NCBI GenBank assembly: GCA_001603905.1
Contig: LVAE01000061.1
Span: 1 to 64,000 of the forward strand
Length of the DNA stretch: 64,000 nucleotides
From: Fibrobacterales bacterium Fibro_02
Lineage (GTDB): Bacteria; Fibrobacterota; Fibrobacteria; Fibrobacterales; Fibrobacteraceae
Direction of reading: 5' to 3'
Shown: positions 46,183 through 55,048 of the stretch, piece after piece
How the letters are laid out: each line of letters starts with the position of its first letter
How positions within the stretch are numbered: position 1 is the stretch's first letter
Program-made: the position numbers and the translations under genes
The notes under the pieces: generated by a model
What the model was told of the DNA's origin: nothing
What the model saw: only the letters and a program-made list of their open reading frames with translations
The model's database searches: none

Positions 46183-46280
46183 AACGCCTCGTATGGAATG
46201 GGGCGAAGTACATGTACAGCGCCACCGCTATCTAATAACCGTCGCACGCCCAGGGATTTTCCAAGGCCTGCGACGTCGAA

Positions 46281-47303
46281 TTATTTCGGCTCGCCTTCAG
46301 TCTTAGCCGGCGTATTTGCCACAGGCGTTCCGCCGAGCAAAAACACGAAAGCACCGAACAAGCTCAGTACCAGGCTCACAAAGTAAGCAAGCAACTGAAT
46401 CACCACCGATTCAAGCCCCGGCACCCCGGCACGCGCAAACAGCGACTGAGCCAAAAGTTCACGCGGCCCAAAACCGCCAATCGAAATCGGGAGCGCGCTC
46501 ACGATCGCGACCAGCGGGATGTAGTAAAAGTACCACGAAATCGAGAGGTCCACGCCGACAGCGATTCCGCAAAAATAGTGGACAAAAATGCGCAGCGACT
46601 GCGTCACTGCCGAAAGGCCGCTAATAAGCATCCAGAGTTTTGCCGAACGGAACTGCTGGAACCTTTCGAACATGTGAATCAGGCGTTCGTTAATCTTTTT
46701 CGGAAAAACTTTCGCGAGCACCTTGCACAAGAGGCGGCCAAGTCTACGGCTGCAAAGGGCGGCAAACAAAGCACAGAATCCAATAAAAATCCACACCGAA
46801 GGCCACATGAACGATCGTTGCGCTTCGTCGTGCATAAAGAACATCAGACCCATCGCAAGCGCAAACAAAGTAATAAAGAAAAGTCCGAACAGGCGATCAA
46901 AGAAAGTCGCCGTAAGTCCTGCGCCCACGGTATCCTGCCCGCCCTGCATACGGATGTCGTAAACCTTCTTGGCATCGCCACCCACATTGCCCGGCATAAA
47001 GTTGTTAAAAAACAGGCCTACGTAATAAAGCTTGAGCAAATGCCCGTAGCCCATTTTCACGTTCTGTTTTTCAAGCAAAAGTTTCCACTGCAGGCACGCC
47101 GTAAAATTCGAAAGTCCAAGGCACAAAAGCGCAATGAACAGGGGCCAAGCGCTATGCGCACTGAACAACGTGTACAAGTCATCGATGCTCCAGTCCGGAG
47201 CCATCACGATATTTCGGTACACAAAATAAGCCGGAACCGCGGTCACCACCAGTTTCAAGCAAAAGATCAGCACCGATTTCAGTCGGCCATTCACTTTACT
47301 CAT
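46281..47303 (-). CDS. Lysylphosphatidylglycerol-synthase-TM / flippase-like membrane protein
   Basis: The 340-aa protein has seven or eight membrane spans with the signature LYYVGLFFNNFMPGNVGGDAKKVYD and ALPISIGGFGPRELL, which defines the LPG_synthase_TM (YbhN/AglD-type) family, membrane proteins linked to lipid-glycan export. Its 5' end overlaps the glycosyltransferase gene by 8 nt. With the neighbouring glycosyltransferase and acyltransferase domains, a role in making or moving a glycolipid is plausible; this is inference. Confidence 0.9.
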   Translation of the reverse strand: MSKVNGRLKSVLIFCLKLVVTAVPAYFVYRNIVMAPDWSIDDLYTLFSAHSAWPLFIALLCLGLSNFTACLQWKLLLEKQNVKMGYGHLLKLYYVGLFFNNFMPGNVGGDAKKVYDIRMQGGQDTVGAGLTATFFDRLFGLFFITLFALAMGLMFFMHDEAQRSFMWPSVWIFIGFCALFAALCSRRLGRLLCKVLAKVFPKKINERLIHMFERFQQFRSAKLWMLISGLSAVTQSLRIFVHYFCGIAVGVDLSISWYFYYIPLVAIVSALPISIGGFGPRELLAQSLFARAGVPGLESVVIQLLAYFVSLVLSLFGAFVFLLGGTPVANTPAKTEGEPK

Positions 47304-48432
47304 TTCCTCCCCCCACCTGTCGCTCTATAACAGCGTCCTGCAAAAGGTCGAGAGTCTTCTCGGCTGCAATGTCCCAGCGGAACTCACCCGCATAACTCTT
47401 GGCCGCAGCAGAAAGCCTCGTACGCAAATCGTCGTCGCTATAAAGTCTGTCCATTTCGGACGCGCAAGTATGAAAATCCCCCACCGGGAACAGGAGTCCC
47501 GTTTCACCGTTCCTGACGCTGTCGCGGAGTCCCGGCACATCGCTTGCAATCGTCGTTGTCCCAAGCCTTGCAGCTTCTACAACAGTAAGCCCCCAGCCTT
47601 CCTTGAAGCTCGTCTGCAAGAGTGCCACCGCATTTCGCAGCAGGGCACGCTTTTTCGACGGCGATACAAATCCCAAAAGTTCAACGCGATCCGTAAGGCC
47701 GCGCTCCTTGAGCCATGCCGGAATCTTTTTCAGAAGCGGACCATCGCCCGCCACTACAAGCTTTACATCAGGGTGGTTCTCGGCAAATTCCTCGAACGCC
47801 TCAAGAGCAGTCCAAATTCCCTTGTAGCGGTGCACACGCGAAAGCCACAAGAAGTACGGCGTACTCGGCACCTCTTCGGTCGTCACGACCTGCGACGGAT
47901 CTACATCGTCCGATCCATTATAGATTACAGAGATACGGTCTTCGGCAATTCCAATTTCTTCTAGTTCGTACTTGGTGCTCGGGCTCACCACCACAAACGG
48001 CTGCTTGCGGTAGAACCAAGGGATAACGCGTTCAAACGCCCACACCATGAAGGCAATCGGGAACGCCGCCTCGTGGAAAATCGAACCCCGCCACAAATGA
48101 TGCATCTGCACCACCACGGGCTTCTTGGCCAGGAACGGCGTAAACAGCGGAAGCTTGTTCAGGTCCTCGACCACCACATCGAAATTGAATTCTCGGTCCA
48201 GCTTGCGGACATTCATCGCCGCCGTCAGCTGGAACAGCAAATCGCCCCCCTTGCGAACCACCTCGATTCCGTCGACAGTCTCGCGCGGTTTACAGCCAGC
48301 AAAAGCCGTCGTGAGGAGCACAACCTTATGCCCCGCCTCTACAATCTGCGAAAAAATACGGTGAAGGTGCTTTTCGGCGCCCCCTGCGGCGGGGTGCATC
48401 CGATCGCGATAATTGACTACAAGGATGTTCAT
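47296..48432 (-). CDS. Glycosyltransferase family 4 protein
   Basis: The 378-aa enzyme has the GT-B fold with MNILVVNYRDRMHPAAGGAEKHLHRI at the start, DDVDPSQV, LWLSRVHRYKGIWTALEAF, and the nucleotide-sugar signature FKEGWGLTVVEAARLGTTTIASD, including the E-x7-E motif. Donor and acceptor are unknown. It begins 3 nt after the methyltransferase stop codon and overlaps the flippase-like gene, so these three are one operon. Confidence 0.93.
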   Translation of the reverse strand: MNILVVNYRDRMHPAAGGAEKHLHRIFSQIVEAGHKVVLLTTAFAGCKPRETVDGIEVVRKGGDLLFQLTAAMNVRKLDREFNFDVVVEDLNKLPLFTPFLAKKPVVVQMHHLWRGSIFHEAAFPIAFMVWAFERVIPWFYRKQPFVVVSPSTKYELEEIGIAEDRISVIYNGSDDVDPSQVVTTEEVPSTPYFLWLSRVHRYKGIWTALEAFEEFAENHPDVKLVVAGDGPLLKKIPAWLKERGLTDRVELLGFVSPSKKRALLRNAVALLQTSFKEGWGLTVVEAARLGTTTIASDVPGLRDSVRNGETGLLFPVGDFHTCASEMDRLYSDDDLRTRLSAAAKSYAGEFRWDIAAEKTLDLLQDAVIERQVGGGNE

Positions 48433-48435
48433 CGG

Positions 48436-49215
48436 CTAGGGCTTCTTGCCCAAGACTCCAATGCACAACTGCGTGTAGTGCATAAGCGAATTGTTTTCGA
48501 GCGCATCCAGAATCGCATCCTTTGCCTTCTGGTAAGCCGTACCCTGCAGCGGATACTTCGGTAGTTCCACGCCCACCTTGAAGCCCACTTCGCGCACAAT
48601 GCGGTAGAACAGGTTCGGACGCATCCAGTCGCCATAATCATAAACGCATTCAAAGCCCGCATCGGTCATGAGCTTCTTAAGCTGCGGCATGGTGAACTGC
48701 TTTTCCCAGCCGGCAAACCACTTATCCATCGCAATCAGAATATGCTTGATAACGGTGTACGGGTGAACGGTCTGCGGCACGTCGCACAGGCAATGACCGC
48801 CATGTTTTAGAATGCGGTAATTTTCCTTGATCAGCGGAAGCGAATCCTTGAAGTGTTCGGCCAGGCCCTGATGGAACACCAAGTCAAAAGTGCAATCCGG
48901 GAACGGAGCCTTGAACGCATCGCCACGCACGAGTTTCAGGTTATCGTAAAGATTATCCTTCGCGCGAATGGCGTCCACAATTTTCAAACTGTTTTCAGCG
49001 TAATCGAGCACATAGACGTCAGCACCCAGGCGGGCCAGTTCGGCACTATCGCGACCGGTACCGGCACCCACTTCCAAAACCTTGAGGCCTTCGAGCTTAA
49101 AATTCTTTTTAATCGTATTCAACACGGACGGGGACGAAGGGTAAACCTTGTCCATATCGTTCTTCTGTTGCCAAAATCGGTTCCACACCGACTGATCAGG
49201 TTCTTTAATAGACAT
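48436..49215 (-). CDS. Class I SAM-dependent methyltransferase
   Basis: The 259-aa protein begins MSIKEPDQSVWNRFWQQKNDMDKVY; a 50-codon extension upstream is repeat DNA and was dropped. The SAM motif is VLEVGAGTGRDSAELARLGADV, followed by VYVLDYAEN and PDCTFDLVFHQGLAEHF. The C-terminus (FEYDYG-type DWMRPNLFYRIV) fits small-molecule or sugar-lipid methyltransferases. It is the first gene in the run with GT4 and the flippase-like protein. Substrate is unknown. Confidence 0.85.
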   Translation of the reverse strand: MSIKEPDQSVWNRFWQQKNDMDKVYPSSPSVLNTIKKNFKLEGLKVLEVGAGTGRDSAELARLGADVYVLDYAENSLKIVDAIRAKDNLYDNLKLVRGDAFKAPFPDCTFDLVFHQGLAEHFKDSLPLIKENYRILKHGGHCLCDVPQTVHPYTVIKHILIAMDKWFAGWEKQFTMPQLKKLMTDAGFECVYDYGDWMRPNLFYRIVREVGFKVGVELPKYPLQGTAYQKAKDAILDALENNSLMHYTQLCIGVLGKKP

Positions 49216-49239
49216 AGCGTGGTAAATATACGAAATTTT

Positions 49240-49332
49240 TACCGTGAGTCGAAAGCGACTCGTATAAACGAGTCGTGACGACGAGAGTGAGGCGATATCA
49301 CATTTTTTGTAGAAAATGAGCCGAACGGTCTG
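49240..49332. repeat. Dispersed palindromic repeat upstream of methyltransferase
   Basis: ACCGTGAGTCGAAAGCGACTCGTATAAACGAGTCGTGACGACGAGAGTGAGGCGATATCACA continues to GAGCCGAACGGTCTG. It has the hairpin GACTCGT-ATAA-ACGAGTC and the GAGAG(T/C)GAGGCGATATCACA segment found at 13030-13050. It occupies the promoter side of the methyltransferase gene. Confidence 0.7.
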
Positions 49333-49460
49333 TAAAGGGGTAGGCATCCCCCTGGCGCAAGCCACGGCTCCGCCTAAACTCCACGCTCACATGGCCTCGG
49401 CCTTTGGCCGACGAATGTTCGCTTTGCAGTTCAGGCTGTCGCCGTGTCTTTTACCACCCC

Positions 49461-49486
49461 CTCGCCTAAGGGCTCTGCCCTTAAAA
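49461..49486. repeat. CTCGCCTA hairpin repeat, copy A
   Basis: CTCGCC followed by TAAGGG-CTCTG-CCCTTA and AAAA. The same flanks with a different stem occur at 63649-63671 (TAGGGG-TTCCA-CCCCTA), so the stem covaries. Confidence 0.5.
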
Positions 49487-49505
49487 ACCCTATTCTACTT
49501 AAAAG

Positions 49506-49545
49506 TCATCCTGGAGCGACCGCAGGGAGCGATAGGATCCAGGAA
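49506..49545. repeat. CATCCTGGAGC...GGATCC repeat, copy B
   Basis: GTCATCCTGGAGCGACCGCAGGGAGCGATAGGATCC ends in AGGA. It is the most regular copy and lies upstream of the sigma-factor regulatory region. Related copies: 9740-9775 and 38042-38079. Confidence 0.6.
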
Positions 49546-49559
49546 GCAGAGCGGTCTAT

Positions 49560-49640
49560 TTGTCACAAATTTACGACAATAGTTGAATTTTAAAGACATA
49601 TTTTCTATATTTTTAGACAAAATTCACAAAAATGTGACAA
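49560..49640 (+). promoter_or_regulatory. Inverted repeat TTGTCACA / TGTGACAA (candidate activator sites)
   Basis: TTGTCACA at 49560-49567 and TGTGACAA at 49633-49640 form a perfect inverted pair separated by 65 bp of A/T-rich DNA, with more GACAA motifs between. They sit roughly 70 and 145 bp upstream of the predicted start of transcription, the usual range for sigma-54 enhancer sites. Function is inferred. Confidence 0.45.
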
Positions 49641-49682
49641 TTTTTGTTAAATCTGATACAGTTTGCAAATTTTTTACACTTT

Positions 49683-49698
49683 TGGCACGCATCTTGCT
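49683..49698 (+). promoter_or_regulatory. Sigma-54-type promoter upstream of sigma-70-family gene
   Basis: TGGCACG-N4-TTGCT matches the -24/-12 consensus TGGCACGN4TTGCW at every fixed base, with GG at 49684-49685 and GC at 49696-49697. Transcription would begin near 49709, 26 bp before the ATG of the sigma factor gene. No comparably good -35/-10 pair is seen closer to the gene. Confidence 0.65.
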
Positions 49699-49734
49699 TA
49701 AAAAAATACGATATTAAGGACATAAGGTTATAAA

Positions 49735-50547
49735 ATGCATATTGACTCCACAGATACTACACTAAAAAGATACCTCGAAGACATTAGACGTACCGCTCCC
49801 CTCTCCCGTGAAGAAGAGCAAGTCCTTTTCCAGAAAGCTAAAGAAGGCGACAAGATCGCCCGTAAGAAGCTCATTTCTGCCAATATGCGCTTCGTGCTCA
49901 AGGTTGCCATCCAGTACCGCGGCTGCCCGATTCCGCTGCCGGACCTGGTGAGCGAAGGCGCCATGGGCCTCGTCCGCGCCATTGAATCTTTCGAACACAC
50001 CCGCGGTCTTAAGTTCATCAGCTACGGCGTTTGGTGGATCAAGGCTTACATTACCCGCGCCATCAACGAACAGGGCAACCTGATCCGCCTTCCGGCGAAC
50101 CAGCACCTGCGCGTGCGTAAGGCTTTGCACGAACAGAGCCGCGGTAAGGAAATCAACGAAGAAATCCGCGAACTTATCCAGATCGGTCAGCGCGGCGTTT
50201 CTTTCGATAGCCCGCTGAAGGCGGACTCCAAGGCAACTTACGCCGAAGTGCTCCCCGACGGCACCGCAACGAACCCGGAAAACGAATCTGAAATCCAGAG
50301 CGTCGAGGCTCTCGCCCGCGACCTTATGGAACAGCTCCCGGAACGCGAAGCCAAAGTGATTACCGGCATCTTCGGCATCAACCAGGAAGCTCCGCAGACG
50401 CTCCGTGAAGTGGGTGAATCTATGAACATTTCCCACGAACGTGTCCGTCAGTTGCGCGACCAGGCTCTCCGCCGTATCCGCAAGTACAACAGCAAGGAAT
50501 TCCTGCAGGACAAGAAGGAAGCGTTCTTGGCAGCCATTAACAAATAA
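49735..50547 (+). CDS. Sigma-70 family RNA polymerase sigma factor (RpoD/RpoS-like)
   Basis: The 270-aa factor lacks region 1.1 and starts with region 1.2 (DTTLKRYLEDIRRTAPLSREEEQVL). Region 2 (NMRFVLKVAIQY...DLVSEGAMGLVRAIESF...GLKFISYGVWWIKAYITRAI) and region 4 (LPEREAKVITGIFGI...TLREVGESMNISHERVRQLRDQALRRIR) are complete, with a conserved region 3 between. The short length and lack of region 1.1 suggest a group 2 alternative factor, although in this lineage the main sigma factor can also be small. The upstream sigma-54-type promoter points to conditional expression. A terminator follows at 50645-50677. Confidence 0.9.
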   Translation: MHIDSTDTTLKRYLEDIRRTAPLSREEEQVLFQKAKEGDKIARKKLISANMRFVLKVAIQYRGCPIPLPDLVSEGAMGLVRAIESFEHTRGLKFISYGVWWIKAYITRAINEQGNLIRLPANQHLRVRKALHEQSRGKEINEEIRELIQIGQRGVSFDSPLKADSKATYAEVLPDGTATNPENESEIQSVEALARDLMEQLPEREAKVITGIFGINQEAPQTLREVGESMNISHERVRQLRDQALRRIRKYNSKEFLQDKKEAFLAAINK

Positions 50548-50644
50548 TGGCTGCCCTATGACGCATGGGGCTCCGCCCCCTGGACCCCTTTCCCAATCGC
50601 AGCTTATAACAAATAGGGTTCACTTCGTTTCACCCCGCAAGCCA

Positions 50645-50677
50645 CCCCGGTTTAAGAACCGGGGCGTTTTGCTTTTT
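50645..50677 (+). terminator. Terminator after sigma factor gene
   Basis: CCCCGG-TTTAAGAA-CCGGGG followed by CGTTTTGCTTTTT. It shares the TTTAAGAA loop with the prmC terminator. Confidence 0.8.
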
Positions 50678-50717
50678 ATACTTGTTCACGCTCTCACCCG
50701 CCTTTAAGCACATACAC

Positions 50718-50751
50718 AAAAAAAACATTCAGCAATAGCTGAATGTTTTTT
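50718..50751. terminator. Bidirectional terminator before the 1400-aa surface gene end
   Basis: ACATTCAGC-AATA-GCTGAATGT is flanked by A-runs on one side and TTTTTT on the other, so it can stop plus-strand readthrough and the minus-strand surface-protein transcript. Confidence 0.8.
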
Positions 50752-50818
50752 CATATTCTACCCATAGGGTGCTTTGCACCCGGGCTCACACCTCAAAGGG
50801 CGAAGCCCGTGCTCAATG

Positions 50819-53800
50819 CTACTTCTTGTGTTTCTTGCGGCGCACGCCCCACTTGTCCTTGATCTGTTCCTCGATTTTACGATTTTCGTAACGGACGATC
50901 ATCTTGAACTGAACATTGTAAATGCCGGTTCCCACGAAGCGTCCCTTGTGATCCTTGAAGTTCCAGTTCACAAAGACCTTCTTGTCAGTTTCCAAGCAGT
51001 TACCGCCGAACTTCGGGCTGTTACACGGAACAGTAATCACCGTATCGTTCACGTACTGGCCCAGGTGATCGAAGTAGTTCACGATGAAGGAGATGTACAC
51101 ATCTTCGGGCTTCAGGGAATCAAGCACCGACGGGTCATAGGAACCGTCCGCAGAAACCTGGGCTCGGTCGAGGAGCTGCGGCACGAAGCGTTCACCCAGC
51201 TGCACGAGCTGTCCCAGCGCTCCTTCCTTCTCCATATCTTCCTTCGTCGTGGTTCCAGGCACATAACGCAGGTTCACGGAGCTTACCGTCTGCAGGGTGT
51301 AGGTCTTGTTGCTGTCTTCATCTACGATGCGGTCATCGTTCACATCGAAGCTACCCATCTTGGTCGCCTCGACCAGGTGATTCAGCAGACCACCGATAAT
51401 GACCGACTGCGGATTTTCACCAGCAATGTTGCCGTAGTTATCCTTGATAGCATCCTTGAGTCCCTTATGCACCACAAGCGAGTCGCCCGGCATAATGGTT
51501 CCCTGGCTACCATTGAACACCAGCTTCGCGGACAGACCATCCGGAGACCAGTCGATACGCGTCGGGTTGAGTTCAATCGTTTCTTCACCATGGATGTAAG
51601 AGAAGTAGTCGTTACTCTTGAGGTCCTTATGGTTGATCGGTTCAGAGAACACCACCAACAAGGTATCCGCCTTCTTGCCGTAATTCAGCGTAGCGCTTGC
51701 AACGACAGGAGACATCTTGTCGACCAGAGCAGCAGTCTCCTCATTCACGAACGTCTCGTCAAAGACCTTGTAGTAGGTATAGATGTTCGCTTCAGGCAGT
51801 TTGTCGCTGATGCTCGTGACACCTTCAGCCAAGCGAGTCGGAGACGCTACTTCCCAAATCACACGAGTGGAATCGTTCGGGTCGATCTTCAAGTCAGCGG
51901 GTTGCGCCTGCAGCTGGATCATCATTCCGCGATAGCTATACCACGGGAACGACATATAGAGCGTACTGTCAATATCTGCCTGAGTCAGCTTTCTGTCGAA
52001 CACGGCCACGATCTTATCCAGGACACCGTTTCCGTCGGTATCCCAGTATTCCACGTTCTTGGAAGACGGGAAGCGATCCACCACCTTGACAGGCACTTCG
52101 CGTTCGTATTCGTCGGAGGTGATATACGGCAAGCTTTCAAAGGTTACGGTCGGATAGAGCGACACACTATCCTTGTAGGAGCCCTTGAGCTTGAAGGTCT
52201 TACCGACCAGGATTACAATATCCTTCGCGGGCATATAGACCTTAAGCACTTCGTCGAGTCCATACCTCGCCCCTTCCTGCTTGAGCATCACGAGCATGTC
52301 GGGCGAACCGACATCAACCGGCATCAGGTCGATATTGAACTGCAGGAACAGGGAATCAAGACCGTTCGAGCTGCGGATTGCATAAGCATCCTTAATCACG
52401 TTGCTACCCATTTCCACCACAGGAGCCTCACGTTGGTAAGTCGCTCCCGAGCCTTCCTTGTCGCCGTAAGTAATCAGCGCCTTGGCATCCTTCGGGAATT
52501 CGCCCACGCCCGGCAGATTTAGGCCACTCACATCCACCTGGATTCGGTCTCCCTTGATTGTCGGATTGACACAGTCATAGGTCTTTCCGCCAACAACAAG
52601 CTTGACACCTTCCAAGTAATAGCTTTCGGGCAAGGTATCCTTCAAGAGGATTTCCAGGTAGTCGAACGCCATGTCGTTATCGGAATCCTTGATGTAACCC
52701 ATGCGGCTATCCGGAATCGGATCGTAGAAGTTGATGTTGTCGATAACAACCATCTCTCCACCGCCGTACACCTTGATAGTACCGCCCTTGACCACCTGAT
52801 CGGCAGTCACAAAGAACGTAACACTACCATCGGCGTTCACGACCAGCTTATCGGTCTTTTCGCCATTGCTCGGGTCAATCAACTTTACATTCTGGCTCGG
52901 CAACAGCGTCAGGGAATCTGCAGAGCCGAAATATTCCTTCACCTTATCCGGGTTCAGCGTAATCGCAACGATGTCTCCGACCTTGGCAGAATCCAATCCC
53001 GCGTCAAAGCGCAGATCCATCGGAATACCCTTCGGATCGTCCGTCAGCAGGTAGCTGTTGCCCGCAATGACAACAATCTTCGGATTCTTCGGATCAGGAT
53101 CCGTGGGTTCCAAAATCACAGTCTTCTTGACCAGGGAATCACCCTTCTCGAAGTCATCAGCAGACGGGTAGTTGTCCAGGCCAGAATCATCGTCATAATC
53201 AACATCATCTGCGCCATAGTACATTCTCGAAGAACTGGACTTCGTATCTACATCGTCGCCCGAACCATAGTAGCGGCTCGAAGAAGACGGATTATCGATA
53301 TCTTCGCCACTACCGTTACCCTTCGAGGAACTGCTGCCACCGTCTTCGCTATCGGAGCTGTTGCCGGTGCTACCGCTACTGCCGCCATCTTCGCTGCCGG
53401 AGCTGTTACCCGTGCTACCACTGCTGCCGCCGTCTTCGCTACCGGAGCTGTTGCCCGTGCTATTGCTGCTGCCGCCGTCTTCGCTGCCGGAGCTATTGCC
53501 GGTGCTACCGCTGCTGCCGCCGTCTTCGCTGCCGGAGCTGTTGCCCGTGCTACCACTGCTGCCACCGTCTTCGCTGCCAGAGCTATTGCCCGTGCTATTG
53601 CTGCTGCCATTGTTTTCGCTACCGGAGCTGTTGCCGGTGCTATTGCTGCTACCGGTGCTGCTGCTGGACTTCGCGCTGCTTGACGATTCCTGGTATTCCA
53701 CCAAGGACGAGCTACTCTGCGAAGCGCTAGAAATGTCGTCATCACCCGTATGGCCACCTTCACGAACGATGCCCACGCCCGAAAGCGGAGCCAAGTCATC

Positions 53801-55021
53801 CAGGTAGTTATCAATCCACTGCATGTGAACAAGCACATTGTCGTTGATCAGCTTTTTCGGGTTTGCCGCATAGTCCACAAAAATCATATGTCCCGTATTG
53901 GACGCCACGAACAAATGACCATATCCGTCAGTCGTACCCTGGTCCAGACGCCAGCCTACACCGGGCGTTCTCGGACCAGTCATGTTATCCTTGGTTTCGG
54001 TAAAGAAGAATTCGCGGAGGTCAATCGTCGCCACCACTTTTGCCCGCTGATTTCCCGCCACATCCTTATAAGGCTGGATCTGCACGATGCGAGAGCCACC
54101 GAACACGAAGATTGTCTTGGAGTAGGTATCGTAGGCACCACCGTGGGCACCTTCAAGGGAGTCAATCAAGATTTCCGTTCCAACCGACGTAATGACCGAT
54201 TCACCAATTTCCCCACCAACAGTCGCCTGGTTTTCGCGAGTCACCGTGGTCCAAGTCGTATCGGTAAACCTACCGAAATAGGCATTCGCCGAGCTCGCCT
54301 TACGCTGTTCCGGAGTACAGGTCGCATAGCCACCGCCCGCTTCGCATCCACCTCCCGCATAATCGGAATAGGTAAAGTAAGCGTTTCCATCGCCATCCCA
54401 AATCACGGTCGACAGCTTGTAATCCTTACGACGGTTCGTAGATTTCGGGCGAAGGGTCACCTGGTAACCGGTCGACGCAAAGTTGCCCACAGCCGGGTCC
54501 GTTTTGGTCGAATAACGGAACAGGTACCCCGGAATACCAGCGGCCCACAACCATTTCTGGTTCGGATCCATCATGAGATGCCAAAAACCGTTTGTGTTTT
54601 GCTTAGGATACGACGTCTTGACCAGACACTGTTTACTGGAATCCTTCGCCGTCTTGCTCACCTTATGAATTTCCCTATTCTGGCCAGCAACAAGGAGGTC
54701 TCCATCAGGGTGGTGCACAATACCATCTGCACCGACAAGTCCGTCAGTCATCGTACAAAGAGTCTTCTTGTCCGACGGTTTCATGAGCAGGTAACCCGCA
54801 CCGTCGTACTGGTAGCTGATACTCTTCACGCGGTCGTCCTTCTCGTACTTGGTATAGTACAAGGTCGCCTTCGTCGCTGCATGCGGCACGATATCGCCCA
54901 CCTGCTGAATCCAAATACCCGTCGCCGGGTTTTCGGGAGGCGGCATCGAAGCCGACTGGGCCGCAGCTGCAGCGGCCATCGCGAGCAACATTGTCGATAA
55001 GTATTTCACAGTCTTCATCAT
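50819..55021 (-). CDS. Giant secreted surface protein with Ser/Gly repeat linker (1400 aa)
   Basis: A signal peptide (residues 1-23) is followed by a beta-propeller-like region (to ~430) with repeats such as GADGIVHHPDGDLLVAGQNREI and WLWAAGIPGYLFRYS. Next is a low-complexity linker (~460-600) of 15-residue units built on SSGSTGNSSGSEDGG, then Asp/Ser-rich sequence. The C-terminal half has several Ig-like domains that resemble those of the 911-aa neighbour, ending WNFKDHKGRFVGTGIYNVQFKMIV and a Lys-rich tail. It begins 27 bp after that neighbour ends on the same strand. Surface display is inferred; no enzyme motif is seen. Confidence 0.75.
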   Translation of the reverse strand: MMKTVKYLSTMLLAMAAAAAAQSASMPPPENPATGIWIQQVGDIVPHAATKATLYYTKYEKDDRVKSISYQYDGAGYLLMKPSDKKTLCTMTDGLVGADGIVHHPDGDLLVAGQNREIHKVSKTAKDSSKQCLVKTSYPKQNTNGFWHLMMDPNQKWLWAAGIPGYLFRYSTKTDPAVGNFASTGYQVTLRPKSTNRRKDYKLSTVIWDGDGNAYFTYSDYAGGGCEAGGGYATCTPEQRKASSANAYFGRFTDTTWTTVTRENQATVGGEIGESVITSVGTEILIDSLEGAHGGAYDTYSKTIFVFGGSRIVQIQPYKDVAGNQRAKVVATIDLREFFFTETKDNMTGPRTPGVGWRLDQGTTDGYGHLFVASNTGHMIFVDYAANPKKLINDNVLVHMQWIDNYLDDLAPLSGVGIVREGGHTGDDDISSASQSSSSLVEYQESSSSAKSSSSTGSSNSTGNSSGSENNGSSNSTGNSSGSEDGGSSGSTGNSSGSEDGGSSGSTGNSSGSEDGGSSNSTGNSSGSEDGGSSGSTGNSSGSEDGGSSGSTGNSSDSEDGGSSSSKGNGSGEDIDNPSSSSRYYGSGDDVDTKSSSSRMYYGADDVDYDDDSGLDNYPSADDFEKGDSLVKKTVILEPTDPDPKNPKIVVIAGNSYLLTDDPKGIPMDLRFDAGLDSAKVGDIVAITLNPDKVKEYFGSADSLTLLPSQNVKLIDPSNGEKTDKLVVNADGSVTFFVTADQVVKGGTIKVYGGGEMVVIDNINFYDPIPDSRMGYIKDSDNDMAFDYLEILLKDTLPESYYLEGVKLVVGGKTYDCVNPTIKGDRIQVDVSGLNLPGVGEFPKDAKALITYGDKEGSGATYQREAPVVEMGSNVIKDAYAIRSSNGLDSLFLQFNIDLMPVDVGSPDMLVMLKQEGARYGLDEVLKVYMPAKDIVILVGKTFKLKGSYKDSVSLYPTVTFESLPYITSDEYEREVPVKVVDRFPSSKNVEYWDTDGNGVLDKIVAVFDRKLTQADIDSTLYMSFPWYSYRGMMIQLQAQPADLKIDPNDSTRVIWEVASPTRLAEGVTSISDKLPEANIYTYYKVFDETFVNEETAALVDKMSPVVASATLNYGKKADTLLVVFSEPINHKDLKSNDYFSYIHGEETIELNPTRIDWSPDGLSAKLVFNGSQGTIMPGDSLVVHKGLKDAIKDNYGNIAGENPQSVIIGGLLNHLVEATKMGSFDVNDDRIVDEDSNKTYTLQTVSSVNLRYVPGTTTKEDMEKEGALGQLVQLGERFVPQLLDRAQVSADGSYDPSVLDSLKPEDVYISFIVNYFDHLGQYVNDTVITVPCNSPKFGGNCLETDKKVFVNWNFKDHKGRFVGTGIYNVQFKMIVRYENRKIEEQIKDKWGVRRKKHKK
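53335..53655. repeat. 45-bp tandem repeat inside the surface-protein gene
   Basis: About seven copies of a 45-bp unit encode SSGSTGNSSGSEDGG (with SSNST and ENNG variants). The units are nearly the same at DNA level, with changes mainly at GCTACC/GCTATT positions, so copy number could change by slippage or recombination. Confidence 0.8.
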
Positions 55022-55048
55022 GTTCGTACCCTCGGAAAGATTCCCCAG

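Noticed and set aside
49216..49365. 50-codon extension of the methyltransferase
   Set aside because: The DNA is part of a dispersed repeat and the encoded residues show no family match.
50774..52522. 582-aa open frame antisense to the 1400-aa surface gene
   Set aside because: Shadow frame; the opposite strand has a signal peptide, repeats and Ig-like domains.
53361..53807. Leu/Pro/Ser repeat frame (LLPVLPLLPPSSLPEL)
   Set aside because: It is the antisense reading of the 45-bp Ser/Gly minisatellite, so the repeats are a by-product.
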